From Qipengyuania pelagi (lineage in GTDB: Bacteria; Pseudomonadota; Alphaproteobacteria; Sphingomonadales; Sphingomonadaceae): DNA of 64,000 nucleotides. Location: NCBI RefSeq assembly GCF_009827295.1, contig NZ_WTYD01000001.1, positions 372,001 to 436,000 of the forward strand. The letters run 5' to 3'. This document shows, piece by piece, positions 27,654 to 37,856 of the stretch (positions are counted from its first letter, which is position 1; each line of letters begins with the position of its first letter). The notes under the pieces are model-generated. The model saw only the letters and a list, made by a program, of their open reading frames with translations, made no database searches and had not been told where the DNA came from. The position numbers and the translations under genes are program-made.

Positions 27654-29153
27654 CTAGCGTGCGCGGATGAAGGCGCGCAGATCGCGCGACAGTTTCGCCC
27701 GATCCTCGTCCCGCACATACATCATGTGCCCGGCATCGTAATAATGGAACTGGACCCGGTCCTGCGGGATACCCACGCGGTTGAGCGAATATTCCGCCCC
27801 GAAGAACGGCGTGGCGAAATCGTAATAACCCTGCGCGACGAAGGTCCTGAGGCCTGAATTTTCCCGCATCGCCTGGCCGATATAGGGCGCGACGTTGAGA
27901 TAGGCACCGCGACCCTGGCCGAGCGACCAGTCCCAGTTGCGGCCCGGCTCGAACCCGATCGACTGGTATTCACGTCGCGTCTCGAACCCCAGCGTCTCGC
28001 GCAGCCAGCTGTTGATCGCGGCGGTATAGCCCGCATCGATGCCGTAGAAGCTGGGATCGTTATCGGGCGTCTCGCCCGCCGCGTCGTAATCGCGGCCCGT
28101 ATAGCGCGCGTCCAAGCGCCCGATCGTCAGGCCGCGATCGCGCAGCAATTCCTTGTAGAACCGCTGGTCGGTGACGCGCAATTCGGCCCGGTCGAGATAG
28201 GTCTCGGACAGGCCTGTCAGCCGCGACAGCTCCGCGCGGACCGAGGCGCGTTCTGCGGCGGGCAGGTCCTGCCCCTTCAGAAGCGCGGAGGCATAAGGCC
28301 CGATGGCGAATTGCCGCGCCTCTTCCACGATCGCTTCGACCGAAGGGGCCTGAACCTTGCCGTGATAATAGGCCGCCGCCGCCATATTGGGCAGCGTGAC
28401 GATATAGGCCATCTCGTTACCCGGCGTCGGCTCGCGCCCGGCGAAATCGAGGATAGTCGAGATCAGCACCAGCCCATTGAGGCCGACATCGTTGTAGGTG
28501 CCCGCCTCCAGCTCGTTGACCACGGTGGCGGTGCGGGTGGTGCCATAGCTTTCCCCGCCGAGATATTTGGGGCTGTTCCAGCGCCCGTTCTCGTTCAGCC
28601 ACAACCGGATCACGTCCGCCACGGCGCGCGCATCCTGCGTGAGGCCGTAATATTTCTTCGGGTCGGTCCCGTCGGTCAGATAGCTGAAGCCGGTGCCCGG
28701 CGGATCGATGAAGACGAGATCCGCGACGTCGAGCAGGCTGTCGGGATTGTCGAGGATGGGATAGGGCGGCGCACCGTCATCGCGCGCATCGCTGGGGATC
28801 GCGACCCGCTTCGGCCCGAACGCGCCCATTTGCAACCAGACCGAGCCCGAACCCGGCCCGCCATTGAACAGGAAGAAGACGGGCCGCGAGGTATCGCGCG
28901 GATTGGCGACATAGCTGGTGGTGACGATCACCGCTTCGGGCTTGGTCCCATCGTCGGAAAACAGGACGTTCTCCTTGACCGTGGCGGTATAGGCCACGCG
29001 CTGCCCCCCGAACGTGCCGGTCAGGTCGCGGCTGCGAACCTGCGGGACGATGTCGGCCGGTGCGGCGGTATCGGTGGCGGGCTTGCCCTGCGCGATCAGC
29101 GCGGACGGTGAGGCGGCAAGAAGAACAGCGGCCAGTGCAGTGCGAAGCGTCAT
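27654..29153 (-). CDS. S10 family serine carboxypeptidase, secreted
   Basis: Exported peptidase of 499 residues that removes C-terminal residues. Signal peptide MTLRTALAAVLLAASPSALIA; nucleophile Ser202 in GGESYGTTRT; catalytic Asp in QGYYDFATPF and His in YDAGHMMYV; the substrate-carboxylate region reads FFLFNGGPGSGSVWLQMG and LVFIDPPGTGFSY. All triad residues are intact. Start chosen at 29153 where the signal peptide begins, since 32 upstream residues of open frame are unconserved. Monocistronic by spacing; a toxin-antitoxin pair lies upstream. Confidence 0.93.
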   Translation of the reverse strand: MTLRTALAAVLLAASPSALIAQGKPATDTAAPADIVPQVRSRDLTGTFGGQRVAYTATVKENVLFSDDGTKPEAVIVTTSYVANPRDTSRPVFFLFNGGPGSGSVWLQMGAFGPKRVAIPSDARDDGAPPYPILDNPDSLLDVADLVFIDPPGTGFSYLTDGTDPKKYYGLTQDARAVADVIRLWLNENGRWNSPKYLGGESYGTTRTATVVNELEAGTYNDVGLNGLVLISTILDFAGREPTPGNEMAYIVTLPNMAAAAYYHGKVQAPSVEAIVEEARQFAIGPYASALLKGQDLPAAERASVRAELSRLTGLSETYLDRAELRVTDQRFYKELLRDRGLTIGRLDARYTGRDYDAAGETPDNDPSFYGIDAGYTAAINSWLRETLGFETRREYQSIGFEPGRNWDWSLGQGRGAYLNVAPYIGQAMRENSGLRTFVAQGYYDFATPFFGAEYSLNRVGIPQDRVQFHYYDAGHMMYVRDEDRAKLSRDLRAFIRAR

Positions 29154-29211
29154 GCTGGAGCTATGGCAGGGCCAGCGTGCCAGGTAAACGCGCGGATTTG
29201 ATCGATCAATC

Positions 29212-29532
29212 TCAGGCGGCCCGTGGCTGGATACGATCGAGTTCGCCATTCAAAGCGCGCTTCGCAGTGCGCAATTCGGCGCTTGCCTGGAGACGAAGGA
29301 AGAACCCTTCAGACAGACGAAAATAGCGGGTAAGGCGAAGATCGAGCTCACCGTCCACGCGCTTACTACCATCGATCAGGGCTTGGAGGCGCGCCTGATC
29401 GACCTCGATGGATTTCGCCAAAGCAGAGGTATCAAGCTGAAGCGGCTCCATGAATTCGGACACGAGCAATTCGCCCGCATGGGGGATATGCAGCCAATCG
29501 GAGCGATCAGTGATAGTCGACGATTTCGACAT
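29212..29532 (-). CDS. higA: HigA-family antitoxin, XRE-type
   Basis: Antitoxin of 106 residues with the HigA/VapI type HTH: it opens its conserved part with IPHAGELLVSEFMEPL, then SALAKSIEVDQARLQALI (recognition helix region), and RYFRLSEGFFLRLQ. It binds the toxin and the operon promoter. Start ATG 29532 lies 26 bases inside the end of higB, as is usual when the toxin gene comes first. The upstream open frame to 29688 is antisense or out-of-frame to higB. Confidence 0.92.
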   Translation of the reverse strand: MSKSSTITDRSDWLHIPHAGELLVSEFMEPLQLDTSALAKSIEVDQARLQALIDGSKRVDGELDLRLTRYFRLSEGFFLRLQASAELRTAKRALNGELDRIQPRAA

Positions 29533-29788
29533 CGTATGCGTGTCCGCCTTTCCAACGAAAGCATATACGCCATTGCGCATTAATTGAAACCGAATGCTGT
29601 CCGACACGGTCGGAAGAGAGTGCGTGCAGGCGGTTACTGGGCGGCAGCCGTAGGTCATCGAGCGTTTCGGCAGCGTCAAGAATGGCAAGTTTGGCTAGCG
29701 CACGTGGCTGAATGTCAGGCGGCAGCTTCTTGCTGCGCTGACCAGACCAGAGCCGTTCTGCTTCCTTGTCGGCGAAAGTTTCGATCAT
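29507..29788 (-). CDS. higB: HigB-family toxin (RelE-like mRNA interferase)
   Basis: Ribosome-dependent mRNA endonuclease of 93 residues. Diagnostic HigB blocks: ERLWSGQRSKKLPPDIQ at the N terminus, LRLPPSNRLHALSSDR in the middle, and SINAQWRICFRWKGGHA near the end, followed by VEIVDYH. These contain the basic and His residues of the active site; nothing is truncated. Toxin-first order and the overlap with higA are classical for higBA. The pair and the 140 bases upstream look less GC-rich than the neighbours, consistent with transfer. Confidence 0.93.
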   Translation of the reverse strand: MIETFADKEAERLWSGQRSKKLPPDIQPRALAKLAILDAAETLDDLRLPPSNRLHALSSDRVGQHSVSINAQWRICFRWKGGHAYDVEIVDYH

Positions 29789-29932
29789 GTCTGCCTCATT
29801 CGATGCAGCTTGCTAATGATCAAGAAAGACCGGCGTCCAAAAATTTCAGGTCTGTCGTCTAATTGGCATATTTCATCAAGGGTCTGTTTTTAAGCGATAA
29901 GTTATCCACAGATTATGGATGGCGTCGCGCCG

Positions 29933-32128
<2,196 letters not shown>

Positions 32129-32278
32129 GGGCGCACATATGGGGAACGCTTCCTCCCGAGACAACGGGCCAAGGCAATTGGCCGCGCACGGGGGAGCGGA
32201 TGTTACGGTTTCGTGACGCTCGAAAGATCGCGCGCGTTTAGGGATCGGTTCAGCCAGTCTGCGCGTTATGAAACCATT

Positions 32279-33061
32279 ATGGCAACGTTACCGTTCAAAG
32301 ACATCGCGCTGCGCGAGGCCGCTCTCCAGCACAAGGCGGAGCTGGCCCGGCGCTGGGCGCTGGCGAGCGAGCCGTGCGCGGAAGAGGTATCGGCCCCGCG
32401 CGCCAAGCTGCTGCTCGGCGAACTCGGCTGGGTGGCGGAACCGGTGAAGCGCCTGTTCCGCCCGACGCTGGATATCGCCGAGGCCAAGCACAAGCGCACC
32501 GTCATGCTCCTCCCCGGTTTCGGCGCCCATCCGATCCGCATGCGCTACATGGCGCGGCAGCTCGAAAAGGCGGGCCACACGGCCAAGCGCTGGGGCGTCG
32601 GCTACAATTTCGGCGCGACCGAGGATCGGTTCCGAAAGGTGGAGCGCCGGTTGATCGACCTGTTCGAACGGACGGGAGAGCCGGTGGTGCTCGTCGGATG
32701 GAGCCTCGGCGGTGTCATGGCGCGCGAAATCGCCAAATTGCATCCCGATAAAGTGGCCAAGATCATCACCATGGGATCGCCCTTTTCCGGCAGCCCGCGC
32801 GCCAATAATGGCTGGCGCGCCTATCAGGCGATCGCGGGGCACCGCGTGGACGAGCCTGAATTCGACGCGAATCCGTCCGAAAAGCCTCCGGTAGAGACGG
32901 TGGCCCTGTGGAGCCCGCGCGACGGCGTGGTCAGCCCGCGCAGCGCCTGTGGCCGCCCCGGAGAGCGCGACCGGACGGTCTGCCTGCGCTGTACCCATAT
33001 GGGATTCGTGAACACGCCCGAAGCGATCGAAAGCGTGTTAAGGGAACTGGACTGCCCCTGA
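32279..33061 (+). CDS. Alpha/beta hydrolase
   Basis: Protein of 260 residues with an alpha/beta-hydrolase core: nucleophile Ser142 in [12 protein letters not shown], an Asp in SPRDGVVSP and a His in CTHMGFVN make a plausible triad, and the oxyanion segment [13 protein letters not shown] precedes. The last third has three Cys in a short stretch (ACGRPG..CLRCTH). It lies 82 bases upstream of the ATP-grasp gene on the same strand and may belong to that operon. No lid domain or signal peptide is seen; substrate unknown. The long open frame upstream is antisense to uvrB. Confidence 0.85.
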   Translation: MATLPFKDIALREAALQHKAELARRWALASEPCAEEVSAPRAKLLLGELGWVAEPVKRLFRPTLDIAEAKHKRTVMLLPGFGAHPIRMRYMARQLEKAGHTAKRWGVGYNFGATEDRFRKVERRLIDLFERTGEPVVLVGWSLGGVMAREIAKLHPDKVAKIITMGSPFSGSPRANNGWRAYQAIAGHRVDEPEFDANPSEKPPVETVALWSPRDGVVSPRSACGRPGERDRTVCLRCTHMGFVNTPEAIESVLRELDCP

Positions 33062-33143
33062 ACCTTTGTTAAGGTGGACCGGTGCTGCACTGCACCAGAG
33101 CTTTCCGCCCCACCGGGAAATGGGGCATCACAATCGGGGGACC

Positions 33144-34568
33144 ATGGCCGCTAGCGACCAATTCGACGAGATGCACGATGCCGATGGCAATGTGCGCCAC
33201 GCGTATAGCGGGTATCAGGAATGGTTCGCGGATCAGGACGGCGCGTTTCTCAAGCGCAAGCATCGCGACGCCGAACAGGCGTTTCGGCGGACCGGAATCA
33301 CCTTCAATGTCTACGGAGAGGATGAGGCCGAGGAGAGGCTGATCCCCTTCGACATGGTGCCGCGCATCATCGACGCGGGCGAATGGCGTCGGCTGACGCG
33401 CGGGATCGAGCAGCGGGTCAGTGCGCTCAACGCCTTCATGCACGATCTCTATCACCGGCAGGAAATCATCCGCGCAGGCCGCGTGCCCGAACGCCTGTTC
33501 CGCAATAATGCCGCCTGGCTGCCCAACATGGTCGGCTTCACCCCGCCGGGTGGGGTCTATACCCACATCGTCGGCATCGATCTGGTCCGCACCGGGCCGG
33601 ACGAATTCTTCGTCCTGGAAGACAATGCCCGCACGCCCAGCGGCGTCTCCTATATGCTGGAGAACCGCGAGACGATGATGGCGATGTTCCCGGAACTGTT
33701 CATGCGGGTTCCGGTCGAAACCGTCTCGAACTATCCGCGCCGCCTTGCGCGCAGCCTGGCGGCCTGTGCGCCCGACTGTACCGAGGGCAAGCCGGTGATC
33801 GCGGTGCTGACACCCGGCATCTTCAATTCCGCCTATTTCGAACACGCTTTCCTGGCCGACCAGATGGGGGCGGAACTCGTCGAAGGCAGCGATCTGCGGG
33901 TTGTCGGCGGGCGCGTGCAGATGCGCACCACGGCGGGCTACAAGCCGGTCGACGTGATCTATCGCCGGGTCGATGACGAATTCCTCGATCCGTTGACCTT
34001 CAACCCCGACAGCGTGTTGGGCGTGCCCGGCATCATGGACGTCTATCGCGCGGGCAGGGTGACGATCGCCAACGCGCCCGGAACCGGCGTGTGCGACGAC
34101 AAGGCGATCTACAGCTTCATGCCCGAGATCGTGGAGTTCTACACCGGCGAAAAGCCGTTATTGCCCAATGTCGAAACGTGGCGCTGCGCCGAGGAGGAGA
34201 GCCTCAAATACGTGCTCGACAATCTGTCCGAACTGGTGGTCAAGGAAGTGCACGGATCGGGCGGATACGGGATGCTCATCGGCCCGACCGCATCGAAGCG
34301 CGAGATCGCCGATTTCCGCGACAAGCTGAAGGCGCGGCCTGAAAACTACATCGCCCAGCCGACCCTGTCGCTGTCGACCTGCCCGATCTACACCAAACAG
34401 GGTTTGGCCCCGCGCCATGTCGATCTGCGGCCCTTCGTGCTCGTCTCGCCCGACAATGTCGATATCACGCCGGGCGGATTGACGCGGGTCGCGTTGAAGA
34501 AGGGTTCGCTGGTGGTCAATTCCAGCCAGGGCGGCGGAACCAAGGATACGTGGGTGTTGAAGGACTGA
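33144..34568 (+). CDS. Circularly permuted ATP-grasp family protein
   Basis: Protein of 474 residues of the DUF404/DUF407 (CP_ATPgrasp) type, predicted to form amide bonds by an acyl-phosphate route. Segments: MVPRIIDAGEWRRLTRGIEQR, FVLEDNARTPSGVSYMLENR (acidic metal-site residues), VVKEVHGSGGYGMLIGP (grasp loop and Lys) and HVDLRPFVLVSPDNVDI. Start ATG 33144 fits the family; the frame upstream is unconserved. It is followed by alpha-E with one base overlap. In many bacteria this gene, alpha-E, a transglutaminase-like gene and an Anbu peptidase travel together; comparative genomics predicts a peptide or protein-tag synthesis system, but the product is not known to me. Confidence 0.9.
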   Translation: MAASDQFDEMHDADGNVRHAYSGYQEWFADQDGAFLKRKHRDAEQAFRRTGITFNVYGEDEAEERLIPFDMVPRIIDAGEWRRLTRGIEQRVSALNAFMHDLYHRQEIIRAGRVPERLFRNNAAWLPNMVGFTPPGGVYTHIVGIDLVRTGPDEFFVLEDNARTPSGVSYMLENRETMMAMFPELFMRVPVETVSNYPRRLARSLAACAPDCTEGKPVIAVLTPGIFNSAYFEHAFLADQMGAELVEGSDLRVVGGRVQMRTTAGYKPVDVIYRRVDDEFLDPLTFNPDSVLGVPGIMDVYRAGRVTIANAPGTGVCDDKAIYSFMPEIVEFYTGEKPLLPNVETWRCAEEESLKYVLDNLSELVVKEVHGSGGYGMLIGPTASKREIADFRDKLKARPENYIAQPTLSLSTCPIYTKQGLAPRHVDLRPFVLVSPDNVDITPGGLTRVALKKGSLVVNSSQGGGTKDTWVLKD

Positions 34569-35512
34569 TGCTAGCGCGCACCGCCAATTCGCTGTTCTGG
34601 ATGTTCCGCTATCTCGAGCGGGCCGAGAATACCGCGCGCCTGCTCGACACGGGCCTGCGCATGGCGCTGACGCGCGACGTGGTGAGCGCGGAGGAGGAGT
34701 GGCGCTCGGTCATCCTGACCGCCGGGCAGAGGTCGGGATACGAGGCGAAGAACGCCAGCTATACGGGAATGCAGGCGTGGAATTACGTCCTTCGCGACAA
34801 GGACAATCCCTCCAGCGTCCTCGCCATGCTCGGCAATGTGCGCTCGAATGCGCGCCAGTCGCGCAATGTCATCACCGGCGAGGTGTGGGAGGCGGTCAAC
34901 GACAGCTGGCTGCATATCAGCGAGATGCTGGAGCGGCCGGTCGGCGAACAGCGCGTCGGTGAAGTGGTGGCAGCGGTGCGCCGCGCGGGCACGCTGACCC
35001 ATGGCGCGGTGATCGGCACGATGCTGCGCGACCAAAGCTTCCACTTTGCCCGCGCGGGCACCTTCATCGAACGCGCCGACAGCATCGCGCGCATTCTCGA
35101 CATGAAATATTACCTGCTGCTGCCGTCGCTGTCCTATGTCGGCTCCAGCCTCGATACGGGCCAGTGGGACACGGTGCTGCGCGCGGTTTCGGGCGATCGG
35201 TCGTATCGCTGGCTCAATGCCGGACAGATCGACGCGCGCGGTATCGTCGAATTTCTGGTGCTGGACGAACGGTTTCCGCGCAGCCTGTCCTATTGCCACA
35301 CCGCGCTGCGGGAAAATCTCGCCGCGCTCGCCCGGATGCGCGGGAGCGAAGGCCAGAGCAACATGCTGATGCGCAGCGCCGATATTTCCTTGAGCGAGCG
35401 CACGATCGATTCGATCTTCGATCAGGGCCTGCACGAATTCCTGCGCCAGTTCATGGCGTCGAACGCGGCGATCGGCGCGGCCATTGCCGAAGATTACAGG
35501 TTCCTGTCCTGA
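34568..35512 (+). CDS. Alpha-E domain protein (DUF403)
   Basis: All-helical protein of 314 residues of the alpha-E family, with its signature N terminus MLARTANSLFWMFRYLERAE and the repeated acidic helix blocks (FHFARAGTFIERADSIARIL; SYCHTALRENLAALAR). It is the fixed partner of the ATP-grasp protein and may bind metal or substrate; its activity is unknown. The start overlaps the ATP-grasp stop (TGATG) and the stop overlaps the transglutaminase start (TGATG), so dosage of the three is coupled. Confidence 0.92.
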   Translation: MLARTANSLFWMFRYLERAENTARLLDTGLRMALTRDVVSAEEEWRSVILTAGQRSGYEAKNASYTGMQAWNYVLRDKDNPSSVLAMLGNVRSNARQSRNVITGEVWEAVNDSWLHISEMLERPVGEQRVGEVVAAVRRAGTLTHGAVIGTMLRDQSFHFARAGTFIERADSIARILDMKYYLLLPSLSYVGSSLDTGQWDTVLRAVSGDRSYRWLNAGQIDARGIVEFLVLDERFPRSLSYCHTALRENLAALARMRGSEGQSNMLMRSADISLSERTIDSIFDQGLHEFLRQFMASNAAIGAAIAEDYRFLS

Positions 35513-36327
35513 TGCGCCTCTCTATCCGCCACACCACCCGCTATCGCTTCTCCGAACCGGTCGTCCACGCGCTCCAGAGATTGCGCCTGACGCCCAAGGA
35601 AACCCAGGGCCAGGAAATCCTGTCCTGGGAGATGGAATACGACAATGCATCGCCCGAGCTGACCTATGAGGATCAGCACCACAACACGACCACGCTGGTT
35701 TCGGTCGATAGCGAGGCGTCGATTGTCACCATCACCTGCCGGGGAGAGGTCGATACGAGCGACCACGCAGGCGTGATCGGTCGGCACGCCGGGCACCTGC
35801 CGCTTTGGAGCTTTTGCAGCCAAAGCGATCTCACCCGGCCCGGCCCCAAGATGCGCGCACTCGCCGCGGAGATGCGCGGGCGCGACCTAGGCCCACTCGA
35901 CATGCTCCACGCCCTGTCGGCGGAGATTCTCGATCGCGTGGAATACCGGATCGGCAGCACCGGCGTCGATACCAAGGGCGAGGAAGCGCTCGGCAAGGGG
36001 GCCGGGGTCTGCCAGGACCATGCCCATATCTTCATCGGCGCGGCCCGGATGCTCGACATTCCGGCGCGCTATGTCAGCGGCTATCTGATGATGGACGACC
36101 GGGTCGAACAGGACGCCACCCACGCCTGGACCGAAGCCTATGTCGAAGGGCTCGGCTGGGTCGGATTCGATATCTCCAACGGTATCAGCCCCGATCAGCG
36201 CTATGTCCGGGTTGCCACGGGCCGCGATTACCGCGATGCCGCTCCTGTCACCGGGATCAGCTTCGGCACCGCTTCGCAGGAGCTGGAGGTCGAGGTGGCG
36301 GTGGAGCAGCGACAGGTACAGCAATAA
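35512..36327 (+). CDS. Transglutaminase-like cysteine peptidase family protein
   Basis: Protein of 271 residues with an N-terminal beta domain typical of bacterial transglutaminases (RHTTRYRFSEPVVHALQRLR) and a C-terminal papain-like core. The triad is intact: Cys167 in GAGVCQDHAH, His204 in DATHAWTEAY, Asp220 in GFDISN. It could be a peptidase or amidase that trims or transfers the product of the ATP-grasp enzyme. It is third in the operon and is followed 23 bases later by the Anbu gene. Confidence 0.92.
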   Translation: MRLSIRHTTRYRFSEPVVHALQRLRLTPKETQGQEILSWEMEYDNASPELTYEDQHHNTTTLVSVDSEASIVTITCRGEVDTSDHAGVIGRHAGHLPLWSFCSQSDLTRPGPKMRALAAEMRGRDLGPLDMLHALSAEILDRVEYRIGSTGVDTKGEEALGKGAGVCQDHAHIFIGAARMLDIPARYVSGYLMMDDRVEQDATHAWTEAYVEGLGWVGFDISNGISPDQRYVRVATGRDYRDAAPVTGISFGTASQELEVEVAVEQRQVQQ

Positions 36328-36350
36328 CGCCCGATGGGCTGGGGATTTCA

Positions 36351-37103
36351 ATGACGTATTGCGTAGGCATGATGGTCGATAAGGGCCTCGTGTTGATGAG
36401 CGACACCCGCACCAATTCGGGTGTCGACAACATCTCGGTCTTCCGCAAGATGTTCTCGTGGCGGGTCGAGGGCGAGCGGATCATCACGGTGATGACCGCG
36501 GGCAATCTCGCGACGACGCAGGCGGTGGTAAGCCAGCTCGAAGAGCGGATGAAGGCGCCGGACGAGCGCGACAACGTGCTGCTGAAATCGCCGACCATGT
36601 TCCAGGTCGCGAGCGAGATCGGGCGCCTGCTGCGCCACACGGTCGGCAATCGCCAGCAGGAAAACGGCGATCGGGGGCGGGGGCGCTTTACCGCCTCGAT
36701 CATCGTGGCCGGCCAGATCGCAGGCATGGAGCCGCGCCTGTTCCTGATCTATCCCGAGGGCAATTTCATCGAAGCGAGCGCCGACACCCCCTTCTTCCAG
36801 ATCGGCGAGACCAAATACGGCCGCCCGATCATCCTGCGCGGATACGACCGCGAAATGAGCATGGAAGATGCCGTCAAACTGCTGATGGTGAGCTTCGATT
36901 CGACGTTGAAGGCCAATCTGTCGGTCGGCCTGCCACTCGATCTAATGGTGATCCCGCGCGACACGTTCGAAGCGAGCCATACCGAGCGGATCGCCTATGA
37001 CGATCCCTATTTCCAGGCGATCTCGGCGGGTTGGGGCGACGCGCTGAAGCACGCCTTCCATTCATTGCCCGATTACAGCTTCTATCGACCCCATCCCAAA
37101 TAA
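36351..37103 (+). CDS. Anbu, proteasome-like peptidase
   Basis: Ntn-hydrolase of 250 residues of the Anbu (BPH-type) class, related to HslV and proteasome beta subunits. After removal of Met1 the N-terminal residue is Thr (MTYCVGMMVDKGLVLMSD), with Asp18 and Lys33 of the precursor (SDTRTNSG and FRKMFSW) in the positions of the proteasome Asp17 and Lys33. No propeptide is present. It is the last gene of the ATP-grasp / alpha-E / transglutaminase operon, the known neighbourhood of Anbu. No ATPase unfoldase partner is encoded nearby. Its substrate is unknown. Confidence 0.92.
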   Translation: MTYCVGMMVDKGLVLMSDTRTNSGVDNISVFRKMFSWRVEGERIITVMTAGNLATTQAVVSQLEERMKAPDERDNVLLKSPTMFQVASEIGRLLRHTVGNRQQENGDRGRGRFTASIIVAGQIAGMEPRLFLIYPEGNFIEASADTPFFQIGETKYGRPIILRGYDREMSMEDAVKLLMVSFDSTLKANLSVGLPLDLMVIPRDTFEASHTERIAYDDPYFQAISAGWGDALKHAFHSLPDYSFYRPHPK

Positions 37104-37104
37104 G

Positions 37105-37791
37105 TCAGCGGCAGAAGCTGCCATTGCCTTCTTCCAAATGGAAGTGGTTGGCGTGGGCGGCGTTGTAATCGGGTCCTAGCACCGTTCCGAAGCGCTTGCA
37201 GGCGCTGCGCTGCACGGTCCGCAGGAATTCGCGCTCGTCCGCCTCGCCCGCATTCCAGTCGCCGAGCACGCTGATCCTGCGCCCGTCGGCAAGTACGAAG
37301 GCCGCGACATCGATCGCCTCGGCCCGCGCATGGGCGGAGCGGCGGCCCGTCCCGGCCACGTTGCGGCAGGAATAGCTGCCCATCGTCTCGATACGGATGA
37401 GCGCACTGCCGAGGATCTGACGCGCCGCGCGATCGACGCCGTAGCGGGCCCATCCGCCGAAGGTGCGCGCCAGCGGGCAGGTCACCGCGCCGAGATTGGT
37501 GACCGCGATCGTGTCCGCATCGCTGGTAAGGCCCTCGATCCGCACGGTGTTCACGGTCGAACAGCCTGCGCCGTAAAAGGCGTCGGGCTGGACGGCGAAG
37601 CTAGTGCCGTCTTTCGCCAGTTCGGCGATGCACTGGCGCGCCTCGCGCGTCGGTTCGGGCGGGACGGCGGGGCGCGAGATCGGCCCGGTCGGTATCCGCT
37701 CCGGCGCGCGGCCCGTCGGCAGGGCGTTGCAGGCGGCGAGAAGGGCGAGGAGAGCCAAAGTCGAGAAACGGGCGGCGGCACAGCGGAGCAT
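37105..37791 (-). CDS. Extensin-like C-terminal domain lipoprotein
   Basis: Envelope protein of 228 residues with lipobox LAAC (Cys21) and an extensin-like C-terminal domain. The LAS-type peptidase zinc pattern appears as SAHARAEAIDVAAF (His, Asp) and HANHFHLE (His), and several Cys (CSTVNT, SYSCRN, SACKRF, FCR) could form disulfides. This family is probably a peptidoglycan amidase or endopeptidase, inferred from the fold. The stop lies one base from the convergent Anbu stop. Confidence 0.87.
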   Translation of the reverse strand: MLRCAAARFSTLALLALLAACNALPTGRAPERIPTGPISRPAVPPEPTREARQCIAELAKDGTSFAVQPDAFYGAGCSTVNTVRIEGLTSDADTIAVTNLGAVTCPLARTFGGWARYGVDRAARQILGSALIRIETMGSYSCRNVAGTGRRSAHARAEAIDVAAFVLADGRRISVLGDWNAGEADEREFLRTVQRSACKRFGTVLGPDYNAAHANHFHLEEGNGSFCR

Positions 37792-37856
37792 GGCCCCGCT
37801 ATGCCGCCCGTTTGGTTAACGCAGGCCGAAGAAAGCCCCGACCTTTATCTCGCGTG

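Noticed and set aside
29902..29910. Perfect DnaA-box sequence TTATCCACA near uvrB
   Set aside because: It is a single copy with no cluster of boxes, no AT-rich unwinding region and no dnaA or parA genes; one such nine-mer is expected about every 130 kb per strand by chance, so not an origin.
32129..32278. Possible LexA (GTTC-N7-GTTC) box upstream of uvrB
   Set aside because: Only a single GAAC half-site was found at the expected place; no second half at seven-base spacing on either strand.
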